Notes under the pieces: generated by a model
Seen by the model: the letters and a program-made list of their open reading frames with translations, nothing else
Told to the model about the DNA's origin: nothing
The model's database searches: none
From: Alphaproteobacteria bacterium
GTDB lineage: Bacteria > Pseudomonadota > Alphaproteobacteria > RF32 > CAG-239
Assembly (NCBI GenBank): GCA_017626035.1
Contig: JAGAJR010000012.1
Location: 1 to 64,000, forward strand
Direction: 5' to 3'
DNA length: 64,000 bases
Program-made: the position numbers and the translations under genes
Shown: one piece after another, positions 1 through 9,135 of the stretch
Layout of the letters: every line of letters begins with the position of its first letter
Numbering within the stretch: position 1 is the first letter of the stretch

Positions 1-1
1 A

Positions 2-1261
2 TATGTTCTCGATTATACCAAACCCTGCATTTATAACAAATCTTATTACAAATGCCGCGTTTGTTCTCATACCTGCCCTGCCGGTTCCCTCAATAATTGC
101 TCTTCGACACAAGTATTGACAGCAACGACCTCCAATGATTGTTTGGAAACCTGTTATCAATGCCGGGATAAAACCTGTGCCGAAGGCGGTTATACCGCTT
201 CTCTCACGTCGTGTCAGAACGGTACGGCATTTTCTTTTGCCAACAAAACTTGTTATAAGGATGTTTCCGACAAAACATGCGAAGATGGCGGTTACAAATC
301 GGATGTACCGACCAATAATGTTTGCACGGCAGTTACATATTGCAACAAAATCTGTCATAAAGACTGCTATCAACCGGCTTGCGAAGAAGGCGGATATAAA
401 TCTGCCGTTCCGACAAACAATGTTTGTACGGATGTAACTTATTACGGGCGTACTTGTAAAAAAGACTGTAAACAGCCGACCTGTGAAGACGGAGGGTACA
501 AATCCGGCGTCCCGAACAATCAAGTCTGTACTCCGGTTTCCTATTATGGTAGAAGCTGTTATCAAAATTGTTACCAGCCGCAATGTACTGCCGGTGGGTA
601 TGTCAGTGCTTGCCCGACCAACCAAATCGGTACTTCCGTTACTTATTACGGTAGAAACTGCTATAAAAACTGTAAAGAATCTGTTGCCGTCGGTTCCATT
701 CTTTATTCCGATATGACAACTTCAAAAGCAATTATCTCCGGCAAAACGCCTATCGGTATTGTTTTTGATACCAATAAACGACTAGCCGTAGCCCTTGACC
801 AATCGTCAAGTAATTTAATTTTCAGTAGATACAGAACGGATATTCCAAATTTGGAAAACTGTACAAGTGGTAAACCGTTATCTTGTGGCACGGACGGTAA
901 AGCAAATACAGCGGCAATTATCGCTTTCGGCAAATCGAACAGTATTTCTTATCCGGCCGCAGAATATTGTTATAATTATACAACTACTGGCACAGAAGAA
1001 GGAGATTGGTTCTTGCCGAGCTATGTCGAACTGAAAAGCATTTACAACGCCAAAAGTATGATAAACGCAACTTTGAATCTGCTTGGAAAATCATCCCTCA
1101 TGGAAAGCTATCATTGGACGTCTACCGAGCACGATAGTAGCACTTCTTGGGTATTGCACATGAATAGTGGTTATAGCTACTACCACGGTAAGGATGAGAA
1201 TGAGAATGACAATGACAATAACAATTTCTATTACTCCGTCCGCCCGATTCTAGCTTTTTAA
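2..1261 (+). CDS. Cysteine-rich tandem-repeat protein with C-terminal DUF1566-like domain (5' end outside window)
   Basis: The frame is open from the first bases of the window, so this is the 3' part of a longer gene; the TTG at 116 is only an internal codon. About five tandem units of roughly 35 residues follow, each built on a C-x-x-GGY-x-S ... VPTNN-VC-x-x-VTYYGR-x-C-x-x-x-C pattern, which could give several disulfides or metal sites per unit. The last ~180 residues contain GDWFLPSYVELKSIY, YHWTSTEHDSS and a terminal SVRPI, the signature of the DUF1566 (Lcl C-terminal) domain. Such domains are common at the ends of exported or surface proteins. The N-terminus is missing, so a signal peptide cannot be checked. 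The gene stops just before a bidirectional hairpin. Function is unknown; a surface or adhesin-like role is inference. Confidence 0.8.
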   Translation, partial: YVLDYTKPCIYNKSYYKCRVCSHTCPAGSLNNCSSTQVLTATTSNDCLETCYQCRDKTCAEGGYTASLTSCQNGTAFSFANKTCYKDVSDKTCEDGGYKSDVPTNNVCTAVTYCNKICHKDCYQPACEEGGYKSAVPTNNVCTDVTYYGRTCKKDCKQPTCEDGGYKSGVPNNQVCTPVSYYGRSCYQNCYQPQCTAGGYVSACPTNQIGTSVTYYGRNCYKNCKESVAVGSILYSDMTTSKAIISGKTPIGIVFDTNKRLAVALDQSSSNLIFSRYRTDIPNLENCTSGKPLSCGTDGKANTAAIIAFGKSNSISYPAAEYCYNYTTTGTEEGDWFLPSYVELKSIYNAKSMINATLNLLGKSSLMESYHWTSTEHDSSTSWVLHMNSGYSYYHGKDENENDNDNNNFYYSVRPILAF

Positions 1262-1306
1262 CTTTACCCCTTTTCAGAAACCTCATACTTTTCCTCAAAG
1301 AATATA

Positions 1307-1340
1307 GATACCCCAAGATTTATCAGGGGTATCTATTTTT
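1307..1340. terminator. Bidirectional terminator between convergent genes
   Basis: An 8-bp stem (gatacccc at 1307-1314, ggggtatc at 1326-1333) is followed on the plus strand by a T-rich tract. It lies between the cysteine-rich gene and the reverse-strand methyltransferase and overlaps the stop of the latter. Confidence 0.7.
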
Positions 1341-2073
1341 GTTTCTTGAAAAAAAGCTTTCTGTCCCGTCTGGTCATCGACCACAAATTACCCCACCCGT
1401 TAATCGGCTGAATGGTATACAACGATTCGAAATTAAAATCCCGGCTCAAAAATACCGAAGTTGTTTTGGTATAATTGTTCATTGGGCAAAAACCGTAAAA
1501 ATCCACCTGAATCAAATTTGCCTTTTTCAAGAAATCTACCGCGGCCACATATTCTTTGCTGGTATTAATCCGGTCGCTGTCATCCAAAATGATAAAACCG
1601 CCCGGAGCCAATTTATGGGTTGCGTCTTCGGCACAAAAAGCCCGCCTTTTTCCATCCACGACAATCACATCATACAACTCGTCATTTTCATAAATAGATT
1701 TGTTATAAAGTTCTCCTTCATCCCGAAAACGGATTTCCCAATTGTCGGCTTTAAATTCGGCAATCCACTTATCATACCAAACCTGCTGGTCTTCAATGCT
1801 GACGACCTTTTTTGCCCTCACGGCCCAAAACATTGAAGAATAGCCGCAGCCATATTCAAAAACTTTCTTTTCGCTGTAATCAAATTGCGATAAATACTCA
1901 ATTGCCGGATAAGTATACCACGGAATAGGATTTCCGTCCCGATCAACGCAAACCTTCTCGTCAATCGTGCGTTCAATGGCATATTCTTTCTGCCACATTT
2001 CTATAAATTTCAAAAACTTTTCGCTATACATTTCTTCCACCGATTGAATTTCACTTACGCGGATATATATCAT
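1333..2073 (-). CDS. Class I SAM-dependent methyltransferase-like protein
   Basis: The protein has a Rossmann-type glycine motif, VFEYGCGYSSMFWA, followed by an acidic strand end (VVSIEDQ) and by DVIVVDGKRR and GGFIILDD. This is the usual layout of class I S-adenosylmethionine methyltransferases, with the GxGxS loop binding SAM and the Asp/Glu binding the ribose. The substrate cannot be read from the sequence. The frame opens at 2109, but that start collides with the divergent gene at 2112; ATGs at 2073 and 2031 are alternatives and none has a strong Shine-Dalgarno. I chose 2073 because the codons after it look coding. Confidence 0.75.
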   Translation of the reverse strand: MIYIRVSEIQSVEEMYSEKFLKFIEMWQKEYAIERTIDEKVCVDRDGNPIPWYTYPAIEYLSQFDYSEKKVFEYGCGYSSMFWAVRAKKVVSIEDQQVWYDKWIAEFKADNWEIRFRDEGELYNKSIYENDELYDVIVVDGKRRAFCAEDATHKLAPGGFIILDDSDRINTSKEYVAAVDFLKKANLIQVDFYGFCPMNNYTKTTSVFLSRDFNFESLYTIQPINGWGNLWSMTRRDRKLFFKKQK

Positions 2074-2111
2074 AAATACAAATATTTTAAAACATTTTTT
2101 AGGAGACAATC

Positions 2112-2303
2112 ATGTGGTATGCAAAATTAGCTTTACTGTTAACCGTCATCGGCGGTTTGAACTGGGGACTTGTCGGCCTTTTTGATTTTAATCTGGTAAC
2201 CTTCCTGTTCGGAGCCACTTTTTTCACACCGCTCACATACATTCTGGTAGGATTATCTTCAATTTACACTTTTCTTTACTATTTTACCCTAATTCGCAAT
2301 TAG
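2112..2303 (+). CDS. DUF378 family small membrane protein
   Basis: This 63-residue protein consists of two hydrophobic segments (about residues 5-25 and 33-58) with the motif VIGGLNWGLVGLF, the hallmark of the DUF378 (YuzA-like) family. The function of the family is unknown. An AGGAGA Shine-Dalgarno lies about 6 bases before the ATG, so this start is secure. It is a single-gene unit ended by the hairpin just downstream. Confidence 0.85.
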   Translation: MWYAKLALLLTVIGGLNWGLVGLFDFNLVTFLFGATFFTPLTYILVGLSSIYTFLYYFTLIRN

Positions 2304-2307
2304 CAAT

Positions 2308-2340
2308 AAAAGGAACCTCCCTCAAACGGAGGTTCTTTTG
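2308..2340. terminator. Terminator hairpin (GAACCTCC/GGAGGTTC)
   Basis: The stem is 2313-2320 with 2328-2335 around a 7-base loop, followed by TTTT on the plus strand and preceded by AAAA. It can therefore end transcription from both sides, and it overlaps the last codons of the convergent DUF2062 gene. Confidence 0.75.
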
Positions 2341-2816
2341 TTTCTCATGCCACACCAATAACCGAAAAAATATCCTGCGATACCAAAAACAACCATAAAC
2401 AATAAGCTTCCCAAAACAATACTCATACCCAATTCTGTCGCCATATCTTTAATCCCCGAAAACAAACCGGCATCAAACATCGAATGAATATTTTCATAAC
2501 TCAAAACCACATGATTTCCTCTTAGAAAACTGCCCGTCAAATAATATAAATAAAACAACGGCAGATTCGTAAACACATTGGAAATAAACGTCCACGCCAA
2601 ACTGACAATCAAACTGAAACGCCATTTCAACTTTCTGGCCAAAACCCATATCGCCGCAACAACAGGAACCTGTCCCGGAAAAGGGGCAAAAGCCAACCCC
2701 ATGCCGATAGCGGTTGCCCTGGCCAAATAACGGGGATCTTTATATTGTCGTTTCATTGGCCGTATCAGCTTTTTATTCCAGTATTCTAAAATATTCTGCA
2801 AAGATTTTCCGTTCAT
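2322..2816 (-). CDS. DUF2062 domain membrane protein
   Basis: This 164-residue protein has the DUF2062 core: a cationic N-terminus (MKRQYKDPRYLARATAIG), then GLAFAPFPGQVPVVAAIW and two or three further membrane segments ending in GYFFGYW. Members are inner-membrane proteins without a firmly assigned function, often found in Proteobacteria near envelope genes. The length is typical. It stands alone on the reverse strand, convergent with the DUF378 gene and divergent from the small membrane protein at 2895. Confidence 0.8.
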   Translation of the reverse strand: MNGKSLQNILEYWNKKLIRPMKRQYKDPRYLARATAIGMGLAFAPFPGQVPVVAAIWVLARKLKWRFSLIVSLAWTFISNVFTNLPLFYLYYLTGSFLRGNHVVLSYENIHSMFDAGLFSGIKDMATELGMSIVLGSLLFMVVFGIAGYFFGYWCGMRNKRTSV

Positions 2817-2894
2817 TTCCGTCCTCTGAAATTACTGTCTTGTCTTTTTTGCCAATTTATATATAAATAAGAAAAAAATACAGGGATATTATAC

Positions 2895-3212
2895 ATGATG
2901 ATAAACAATGTTCTGATTTTAAAACATCCTCGGACAGAAACCGTCAAAAACGCTCCCATCGGTTTTTCATGGACCTGCCTGTTATTCGGTTTTTGCGTCC
3001 CTTTCTCCAGAGGCGACTGGTTGAACGGACTTCTCTGGCTGATTGCCTATCTTCCCACATTCGGATTATCTTCCATCCCTATGGCCTTTGTATATAACCG
3101 CTTATACGCCCGTTCCCTGTTCAAAAAAGGATATATTTTGTTTGCCGTTAAGGGAACCGTTTTTCAAGAGGAAATGGACAAGATTCTTAATAAGAAGAAC
3201 GCCCAAGCTTAG
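2895..3212 (+). CDS. Small membrane protein, DUF2628-like
   Basis: This 105-residue protein starts with a short soluble stretch, then GFSWTCLLFGFCVPFSRGDW and a second hydrophobic segment around residues 47-67, ending in a charged tail. The FSWxCLLFGxxxxFxRGDW pattern resembles DUF2628/HrgC-like small inner-membrane proteins. The function is unknown. Its 3' end overlaps the 3' end of the convergent holA by 26 bases. The start could equally be the second Met. Confidence 0.65.
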   Translation: MMINNVLILKHPRTETVKNAPIGFSWTCLLFGFCVPFSRGDWLNGLLWLIAYLPTFGLSSIPMAFVYNRLYARSLFKKGYILFAVKGTVFQEEMDKILNKKNAQA

Positions 3213-4224
3213 CCGCCGCCGAAGCAATCTGCATCAGCGTATAGCTGACGATCTCGTCAACCGGCATATTGGTTGTCTTGCAGTCTTTTTCACATTTATA
3301 AAGCAAATCCAAAACACCGAAAACCTTATCTTTCGGCCAAATGCTCACTTGCCGCTTAAAACTGCTTTCTCTGAAGAAAATCACTCTCGGCGTCAGTTTA
3401 TACATTGCCTTGTCCAACGTTTCTCCCTGCTCCATAACCGCCATGCATGAAAGAATTTTATTAAAATGGTAAGTCAGACTGCGAATAATGGAAATCGGCT
3501 CGCTTCCCTCATTTAAAAGCTTAACATATGAAGCCAAAGCCTTTTCGGCATAACCACCGGCGGCAAAATAGCAAACATCATCCGTATTGGAAGCCGAATT
3601 ATCACTGATAATGCTTACCACATTATCAACCGTAATGTTTTTACGATCCCCCATGTAGGTTATCAGCTTTTCAATTTCACCGAGATTAGATTTTCTGTCA
3701 TTGGAAAGACGCGAACATAATAGCTGCAAAGCCTCATTATTAATCGTAAACCCGTTTTCGACAAACATATTCTTTGCGGTTGAAAAAATATCTTCATCCC
3801 GATCTTCATAACAGGCGATTAAGGCAAAATCGTCGCTTTCCGTTGCCAGCTTAACCAATGAAGAACTTTTATTTAAAGTTGAAGAGGAAACAATAACCAA
3901 CGTATCGGAAACCGAACCGTCAAACAATGTTTTAAGATGCTTCGTCAGATTATTGTCTGCATCCCGAATAACAACCACCCGGCGTCCGCCCATTAGCGAT
4001 TGTCCGTTATATTCGCCAAACAACATTCCCGGATCAGCGTTAACATCACCGCCGTTCAGATAAACTACCCGAAAAGGATCATACAAATCCGGAGAAATCG
4101 CCGCCGTAAACTTTTTGACATACTCAGCCTGCAACCCTTCATTGCTGCCGTAAACCACCACACATTTAAGCGAATTGTCCGGCTTTTTCAGAAACTTATC
4201 TATCTGAACTTGTTTGAAAATCAC
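3187..4224 (-). CDS. holA: DNA polymerase III subunit delta
   Basis: HolA is the clamp-loader wrench subunit that opens the beta sliding clamp during DNA replication. At 345 residues it has the normal length. The N-terminal region (VVVYGSNEGLQAEYVKKF) is the degenerate AAA+ fold; the middle has the family's NxxSSSLVKLA segment and the C-terminal helical domain ends in SYTLMQIASAA. The start is a GTG with AAGGG about 8 bases upstream; it lies inside the end of lptE (29-base overlap), so translation is probably coupled. leuS-lptE-holA is a conserved alphaproteobacterial order. Confidence 0.93.
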   Translation of the reverse strand: MIFKQVQIDKFLKKPDNSLKCVVVYGSNEGLQAEYVKKFTAAISPDLYDPFRVVYLNGGDVNADPGMLFGEYNGQSLMGGRRVVVIRDADNNLTKHLKTLFDGSVSDTLVIVSSSTLNKSSSLVKLATESDDFALIACYEDRDEDIFSTAKNMFVENGFTINNEALQLLCSRLSNDRKSNLGEIEKLITYMGDRKNITVDNVVSIISDNSASNTDDVCYFAAGGYAEKALASYVKLLNEGSEPISIIRSLTYHFNKILSCMAVMEQGETLDKAMYKLTPRVIFFRESSFKRQVSIWPKDKVFGVLDLLYKCEKDCKTTNMPVDEIVSYTLMQIASAAAKLGRSSY

Positions 4225-4765
4225 TTAAACTGCCCTTTTTGGTTATAATCGTATGAAAATAAGCTCCGATACGCAAAGCAATATCGTCGGCAATAATTTT
4301 GGCCGCATCTTTCTCGGTCTTTTTCTGTGCCATCGTGGTTGAATACGGATTTGAGAGAATATCATAGCTGACATAAGCCACGCTATTGCCGTTGATAACC
4401 AGTTCATCCCCCTGATACATCATATAATTGACCAAATATTGAACCCGTTCACGCGTTGCCGTAATATCGCTCCGCAAAGCTTGTTGAACAACTTCTTTAT
4501 CCATCGGCTCCACATACAAACGATATTTTGGCTTGGAAGGCACGCCTTTCGGCGTCAACATATCCAACAACTGGTTTCTGATCATCTGCCCAAAACGTTC
4601 CCCTGAAGCTTCAATTTTAACTTTTGCCATCTCCGCAGAAATGGAAGTGTCAAAATTACCGCTGAAATACCACATATTATTATGTTTTTTCTGCACATAC
4701 AACGGTTCGAACCCGCAAGAGGAAACAAACAAAATGCCAAAAACCAGAGCCAGATATTTTTTCAT
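4196..4765 (-). CDS. lptE: LPS-assembly lipoprotein LptE
   Basis: LptE plugs the LptD barrel and helps deliver lipopolysaccharide to the outer leaflet of the outer membrane. The 189-residue protein begins with a lipoprotein signal peptide with lipobox VSSC followed by GFEPLYV, the classic LptE start. The middle holds the YRLYVEPMDKEVVQQALRSD-type beta strands. Its place between leuS and holA is diagnostic even where sequence conservation is low. Confidence 0.88.
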   Translation of the reverse strand: MKKYLALVFGILFVSSCGFEPLYVQKKHNNMWYFSGNFDTSISAEMAKVKIEASGERFGQMIRNQLLDMLTPKGVPSKPKYRLYVEPMDKEVVQQALRSDITATRERVQYLVNYMMYQGDELVINGNSVAYVSYDILSNPYSTTMAQKKTEKDAAKIIADDIALRIGAYFHTIITKKGSLSDFQTSSDR

Positions 4766-4774
4766 CTATTTTCC

Positions 4775-7237
4775 TTAAGCCACAATATTAACAATTTTCT
4801 TCGGAACGACGATAATCTTCTTGATTTCCCGTCCTTCAATCTGGCGTTTGACATTATCCAAATTCAAAGCGGCTTTTTCAATGTCTTCGCGAGAGGACTC
4901 AGCCGGAACTTCAATCGTGCCACGCATTTTGCCGCAAACCTGAACAGCCATCGTAACAACGTTATCCTGAGCCAAAGCTTTATCTCCCTTCGGCCAGCTT
5001 TCTGCCACTATCAGGGTGTCATTACCCATTCTTGCCCACATTTCTTCAGCCAGATGCGGTGTAAACGGAGACATCAATTTTAACAAAGCCGTATACAGTT
5101 CAGCCGCAATTTTTTCCTTACCTGACAAATAGTTAACATAAGTCATCAGAGAAGAAACCGCCGTGTTAAACTTCATTTGGTCAATACGATCCGTAACGTC
5201 CAAAATCGTCTTGTGCATCTGACGCAAATCATCGGTACTCGGCTGCAACGTCTTGTCAACTTTCGCAAACAAACCGTAAACCTTGTTCACAAAACGATAA
5301 ACCCCCATCAGGCTTTCATCCGACCACATGGCAACCTGATCAAACGGCCCGATAAACATTTCATACAAACGGAACGTGTCAGCACCATAAGCATCAATAA
5401 TATCGTCCGGATTAATCACATTGCCGCGGGACTTAGACATTTTTTCACCGTTTTCAGCCAAAATCATGCCATGAGAAGTCCGTTTGTTATAAGGTTCCTT
5501 AGTCGGCACCAAACCGCAGTCATGCAAAAACTTGTGCCAGAAACGGGAATATAACAAGTGCAGGGTTGTATGTTCCATACCTCCGTTATACCAATCCACA
5601 TTCATCCAGTAATCCAAAGCCTCTTTAGAAGCAAATTCCTTGTCATTATGCGGATCGCAATAACGCAGAAAATACCAGGAAGACCCTGCCCAGTTCGGCA
5701 TGGTATCCGTTTCCCTGCGGGCATGGCCGCCACACTTCGGACAAGTTGCGTTCAGCCAATCTCCGGCTTTGGACAAAGGAGATTCCCCCTCGTCATTCGG
5801 ATGATAATCCGGAACTTCCGGCAAAGTCAGCGGCAGTTCGGATTCCGGAATTGGCTGCCAGCCGCATTTTTCACAATAAACCATCGGAATAGGCTCACCC
5901 CAGTAACGTTGACGGGAGAATACCCAATCACGAAGCTTGTAGTTGACTTTGGAACGTCCGAAACCGTTTTTAACGGCATAATCAATAGCGGCTCTCATTC
6001 CGTCCTCTTTGTTCATTCCGTTGAGGAAAGAAGAATTAATATGAGGACCGTCTTCTTCAAAAGCATGTTGAGAAATATCGCCGCCGTCCAAAACTTGAAT
6101 AATCGGCAGATTAAAAGCTTTTGCAAAATCATAGTCTCTCTGGTCGTGAGCCGGCACTGCCATAATCGCCCCTGTTCCGTAACCGGTCAAAACATAATCG
6201 GAAATAAATACCGGAATGGTGTCGCCGTTATATGGATTTTTCGCCTTAATTCCTTTTAATTCCACACCGGTTTTGCTCTCATTTTGAGAACGCTGTAAAT
6301 CGGACTTTTTCGCTGTTTCATCAACATAAGCCTGAATCTCGGCAGGATTTTCAAAACGGCTCATATATTTCTGAACAAACTCATGCTCCGGAGCCAAAAC
6401 CATATAAGTAACACCGAAAGCCGTATCCGGACGGGTTGTAAACACCGTCAGCTTATCATCGCCGAATTCAAAATCAAGCTCTGCCCCTTCAGAACGGCCA
6501 ATCCAGTTCACTTGTTGCGATTTTACTCTTTCAATAAAGTCCAAATCATCCAAATCACTGATTAAACGATCAGCATATTTGGTAATGGCTATCATCCATT
6601 GCTCTTTGTTTTTACGAACAACCTGAGCACCGCATCTTTCGCAACAGCCGTTGACAACTTCCTCATTAGCCAGCCCCACTTTGCAGGACGGACACCAGTT
6701 AATCGCAATTTTATCCTTATAAGCCAACCCTTTTTCAAAGAACTTAATGAACATCCATTGCGTCCATTTATAATACTCCGGAGAAGACGTATTAATACAT
6801 CTGTCCCAATCAAAACTGAAACCGATTGACTTTAGCTGGCGGGTAAAGTTTTCAATATTGGCTTTGGTGGAAACGGCGGGATGGACACCGGTTTTAATCG
6901 CATAATTTTCGGCCGGAAGTCCGAAAGCGTCAAACCCCATCGGATATAACACGTTAAAACCCTGCATGCGTTTTTTGCGGGAGATAACGTCCAAAGCCGT
7001 ATAAGAACGAGGATGCCCCACATGCAAACCGGCACCGGACGGATACGGAAATTCAACCAACGCGTAAAACTTTTCTTTATTTTTATCTATTTCGACCTTG
7101 TAAGCTTTTTCCGCTTCCCAAATTCTCTGCCACTTTTCCTCTATTTTATGGAAATTGTAACGTTCTTCCAAATCCCATTCTTTTTTCCATTCTTCAAAAG
7201 AAGCTTTGCCGTTATATCTCGCATTATTTGTAGTCAT
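4775..7237 (-). CDS. leuS: Leucyl-tRNA synthetase
   Basis: This class I synthetase charges tRNA-Leu. The 820-residue protein has the nucleotide-binding HVGH motif within FPYPSGAGLHVGH, the KMSKS loop as GEKMSKSRGN, the CP1 editing domain with TTRPDTAFGVTYMVLAPEH, and two zinc-type Cys pairs (CPSC/CERC and CEKC/CPKC). The C-terminal anticodon-binding and LeuS-specific domains are complete. The N-terminus carries about 25 extra charged residues before the usual FHKIEEKWQ start. An AGGAA Shine-Dalgarno precedes the ATG. It follows the DUF3576 lipoprotein gene by 6 bases. Confidence 0.97.
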   Translation of the reverse strand: MTTNNARYNGKASFEEWKKEWDLEERYNFHKIEEKWQRIWEAEKAYKVEIDKNKEKFYALVEFPYPSGAGLHVGHPRSYTALDVISRKKRMQGFNVLYPMGFDAFGLPAENYAIKTGVHPAVSTKANIENFTRQLKSIGFSFDWDRCINTSSPEYYKWTQWMFIKFFEKGLAYKDKIAINWCPSCKVGLANEEVVNGCCERCGAQVVRKNKEQWMIAITKYADRLISDLDDLDFIERVKSQQVNWIGRSEGAELDFEFGDDKLTVFTTRPDTAFGVTYMVLAPEHEFVQKYMSRFENPAEIQAYVDETAKKSDLQRSQNESKTGVELKGIKAKNPYNGDTIPVFISDYVLTGYGTGAIMAVPAHDQRDYDFAKAFNLPIIQVLDGGDISQHAFEEDGPHINSSFLNGMNKEDGMRAAIDYAVKNGFGRSKVNYKLRDWVFSRQRYWGEPIPMVYCEKCGWQPIPESELPLTLPEVPDYHPNDEGESPLSKAGDWLNATCPKCGGHARRETDTMPNWAGSSWYFLRYCDPHNDKEFASKEALDYWMNVDWYNGGMEHTTLHLLYSRFWHKFLHDCGLVPTKEPYNKRTSHGMILAENGEKMSKSRGNVINPDDIIDAYGADTFRLYEMFIGPFDQVAMWSDESLMGVYRFVNKVYGLFAKVDKTLQPSTDDLRQMHKTILDVTDRIDQMKFNTAVSSLMTYVNYLSGKEKIAAELYTALLKLMSPFTPHLAEEMWARMGNDTLIVAESWPKGDKALAQDNVVTMAVQVCGKMRGTIEVPAESSREDIEKAALNLDNVKRQIEGREIKKIIVVPKKIVNIVA

Positions 7238-7243
7238 TTTTTA

Positions 7244-7717
7244 TTATTCCTTTTCTGCTTCCGCATCTTTTATAAACATATCTTTGGCTTCGGTTAAAAT
7301 TGCTTTTTCAATTTCATCGGACAATCTGCGGTCTGCCGCTTCGTCATTCCATTTCCCGTTAGCCCAAACTCTTTTGAACACGGAAACTTTTAAACAATCC
7401 GCCCGTAAATTTTTAGAAAGGATATGAACGGTAATTTTAAACTGTTCATTGCTGATTCCGTTAACGGCTGCCCAGTCGGTAACCAACACGCCCGTCTGTG
7501 AATCAACGCTGGCCAATGGCATAAATGACAATTTTTTCAAACTTGCCCGCCACAAAAACGGATTAACGCCGATTTTAACTTCAGGCTCCTCAACCTGTTG
7601 TTCTTCCTGCCCGGAAGAAGAAAACGGATTAAGCGACGACCATGACCAGGAAGGCATCCAAGAACAGGCCGGTGTTAAAAACAAAACGGCCAAAACCATA
7701 CTCAGCTGTTTTTTCAT
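7244..7717 (-). CDS. DUF3576 lipoprotein
   Basis: This 157-residue protein has a signal peptide ending in a lipobox (LTPAC at about residues 14-18), a Ser/Gln-rich linker and a domain starting GVNPFLWRASL and running through LVTDWAAVNG and RADCLKVSVFKR. This is DUF3576, a family largely restricted to Alphaproteobacteria and normally located upstream of leuS, as here. It is expected to be anchored in the outer membrane. The function is unknown. Confidence 0.85.
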   Translation of the reverse strand: MKKQLSMVLAVLFLTPACSWMPSWSWSSLNPFSSSGQEEQQVEEPEVKIGVNPFLWRASLKKLSFMPLASVDSQTGVLVTDWAAVNGISNEQFKITVHILSKNLRADCLKVSVFKRVWANGKWNDEAADRRLSDEIEKAILTEAKDMFIKDAEAEKE

Positions 7718-7863
7718 TTGTCAAAACTCTTTCTAAAAAATTATCAACTATGCACAAATTATAATAATTTAAACTAAATGGCAATAGCAATGCTGTATTT
7801 TCTCACTTGTAATTAAACAAACATCTGCTTACAATAGGCCAAACAAAACAAGAGAAAACACAA

Positions 7864-9135
7864 ATGCCGGACACCAGAAAAACAGCCATAGAAATTTTAC
7901 AAAACATTCTTGAAAAAAAACAATTTTTCAAAGAAGCAAAAAACAGTGTTTCCGCTCCGGAAAATCAGGATTCCGCTTTTCTTAACATGCTGGTTCTGAC
8001 CACGCTCCGCCGGCTTGTTTTCATTAAAAAAACCTTGCACAAATACGCCAAAAAGAAACTTCCCGCAAAAGCGGCTTATGCCAATTACGCCCTGTTTCTC
8101 GGCATATCCGAACTTCTGTTCATGAACACACCGGACTATGCCGTTATCAACAGTTACGTTAACCTGGCCAAACAACAAACCGATAAATTTGTTGCCGGAT
8201 TTGTAAACGCCGTTTTAAGAAAAATTGCCGCCGATAAAGACGAAATCCTTGCCGAAGATTCCGGAGAATTTTTTACTTCCGAATTTTTTAAAATTCTCAA
8301 CACCGGCTACGGCAAAAAAACCGTTGCCAAAATACAGCTCTCTGCACAACAGGAACCCCCGTTGGACATTACCGTCAAACAATTACCCGAAATTTGGGCC
8401 GAAAAGCTCGGCGGAACTGTTTTGACAAACGGCAGCATCCGCCTGAAAAATAATGCAAAAATTCCGGAACTTCCGGGATATGACGACGGCGAATGGTGGG
8501 TTCAAGATGCCGCTGCCTCGCTGGCCGTTAAGGCTCTCGGCAAAATTTCCGGCCAAAGAGTTTTAGACTTGTGTGCCGCACCGGGAGGAAAAACCGCTCA
8601 ATTAATCGCGGCCGGAGCTAAGACGACAGCTCTGGACATTTCCGACAAACGCCTTATAACCCTGGATGAAAATCTAAACCGTCTAAACTTCCAAACCGAA
8701 CGGACAATTTGTGCCGACGCCCTGGAATACCTGAAAAATTTCGATGAAGAACCATACGACATTATTTTATTGGATGCCCCTTGCTCGGCAACCGGAACAC
8801 TCCGCCGCCACCCGGAAACGGTTCATATTAAATCGTCGGCAGACATCCAAAAAATGGCGGCTTTACAAAAGCAGCTTCTGAATTTGGCGGGAAAAGCCCT
8901 GAAAAACAACGGGATTTTACTCTATTGCACCTGCTCCATCTCCAAAATCGAAGGAGAAAATCAAATCGCCGAATTTCTGAAAGACAATCATAACTTCAAA
9001 CTTCTGCCGATTAAAAATATCGGATTCAAAGAAGCGGAAACCCCTGAAGGATATATCCGCACCCTTCCGTTCCATTTGGCGGAACAAGGCGGAATGGATG
9101 CGTTTTTCATCGCAAAATTACAAAAAGAGGCCTAA
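7864..9135 (+). CDS. rsmB: 16S rRNA m5C967 methyltransferase RsmB
   Basis: RsmB methylates C967 of 16S rRNA. The first ~130 residues form the NusB-like RNA-binding domain. The catalytic half has WWVQDAAASLAVKAL, SAM-binding VLDLCAAPGGKTAQL, DAPCSATGTLRRHP (with one catalytic Cys) and LLYCTCSIS (the second catalytic Cys), the signature set of RsmB/NOP2 enzymes. At 423 residues it is full length. It is the first gene of a likely operon: the next gene starts immediately after its stop codon. Confidence 0.93.
   Translation: MPDTRKTAIEILQNILEKKQFFKEAKNSVSAPENQDSAFLNMLVLTTLRRLVFIKKTLHKYAKKKLPAKAAYANYALFLGISELLFMNTPDYAVINSYVNLAKQQTDKFVAGFVNAVLRKIAADKDEILAEDSGEFFTSEFFKILNTGYGKKTVAKIQLSAQQEPPLDITVKQLPEIWAEKLGGTVLTNGSIRLKNNAKIPELPGYDDGEWWVQDAAASLAVKALGKISGQRVLDLCAAPGGKTAQLIAAGAKTTALDISDKRLITLDENLNRLNFQTERTICADALEYLKNFDEEPYDIILLDAPCSATGTLRRHPETVHIKSSADIQKMAALQKQLLNLAGKALKNNGILLYCTCSISKIEGENQIAEFLKDNHNFKLLPIKNIGFKEAETPEGYIRTLPFHLAEQGGMDAFFIAKLQKEA

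Noticed and set aside
5558-6259. 233-residue plus-strand frame
   Set aside because: It is fully antisense to leuS, whose motifs are intact; it is a shadow frame.
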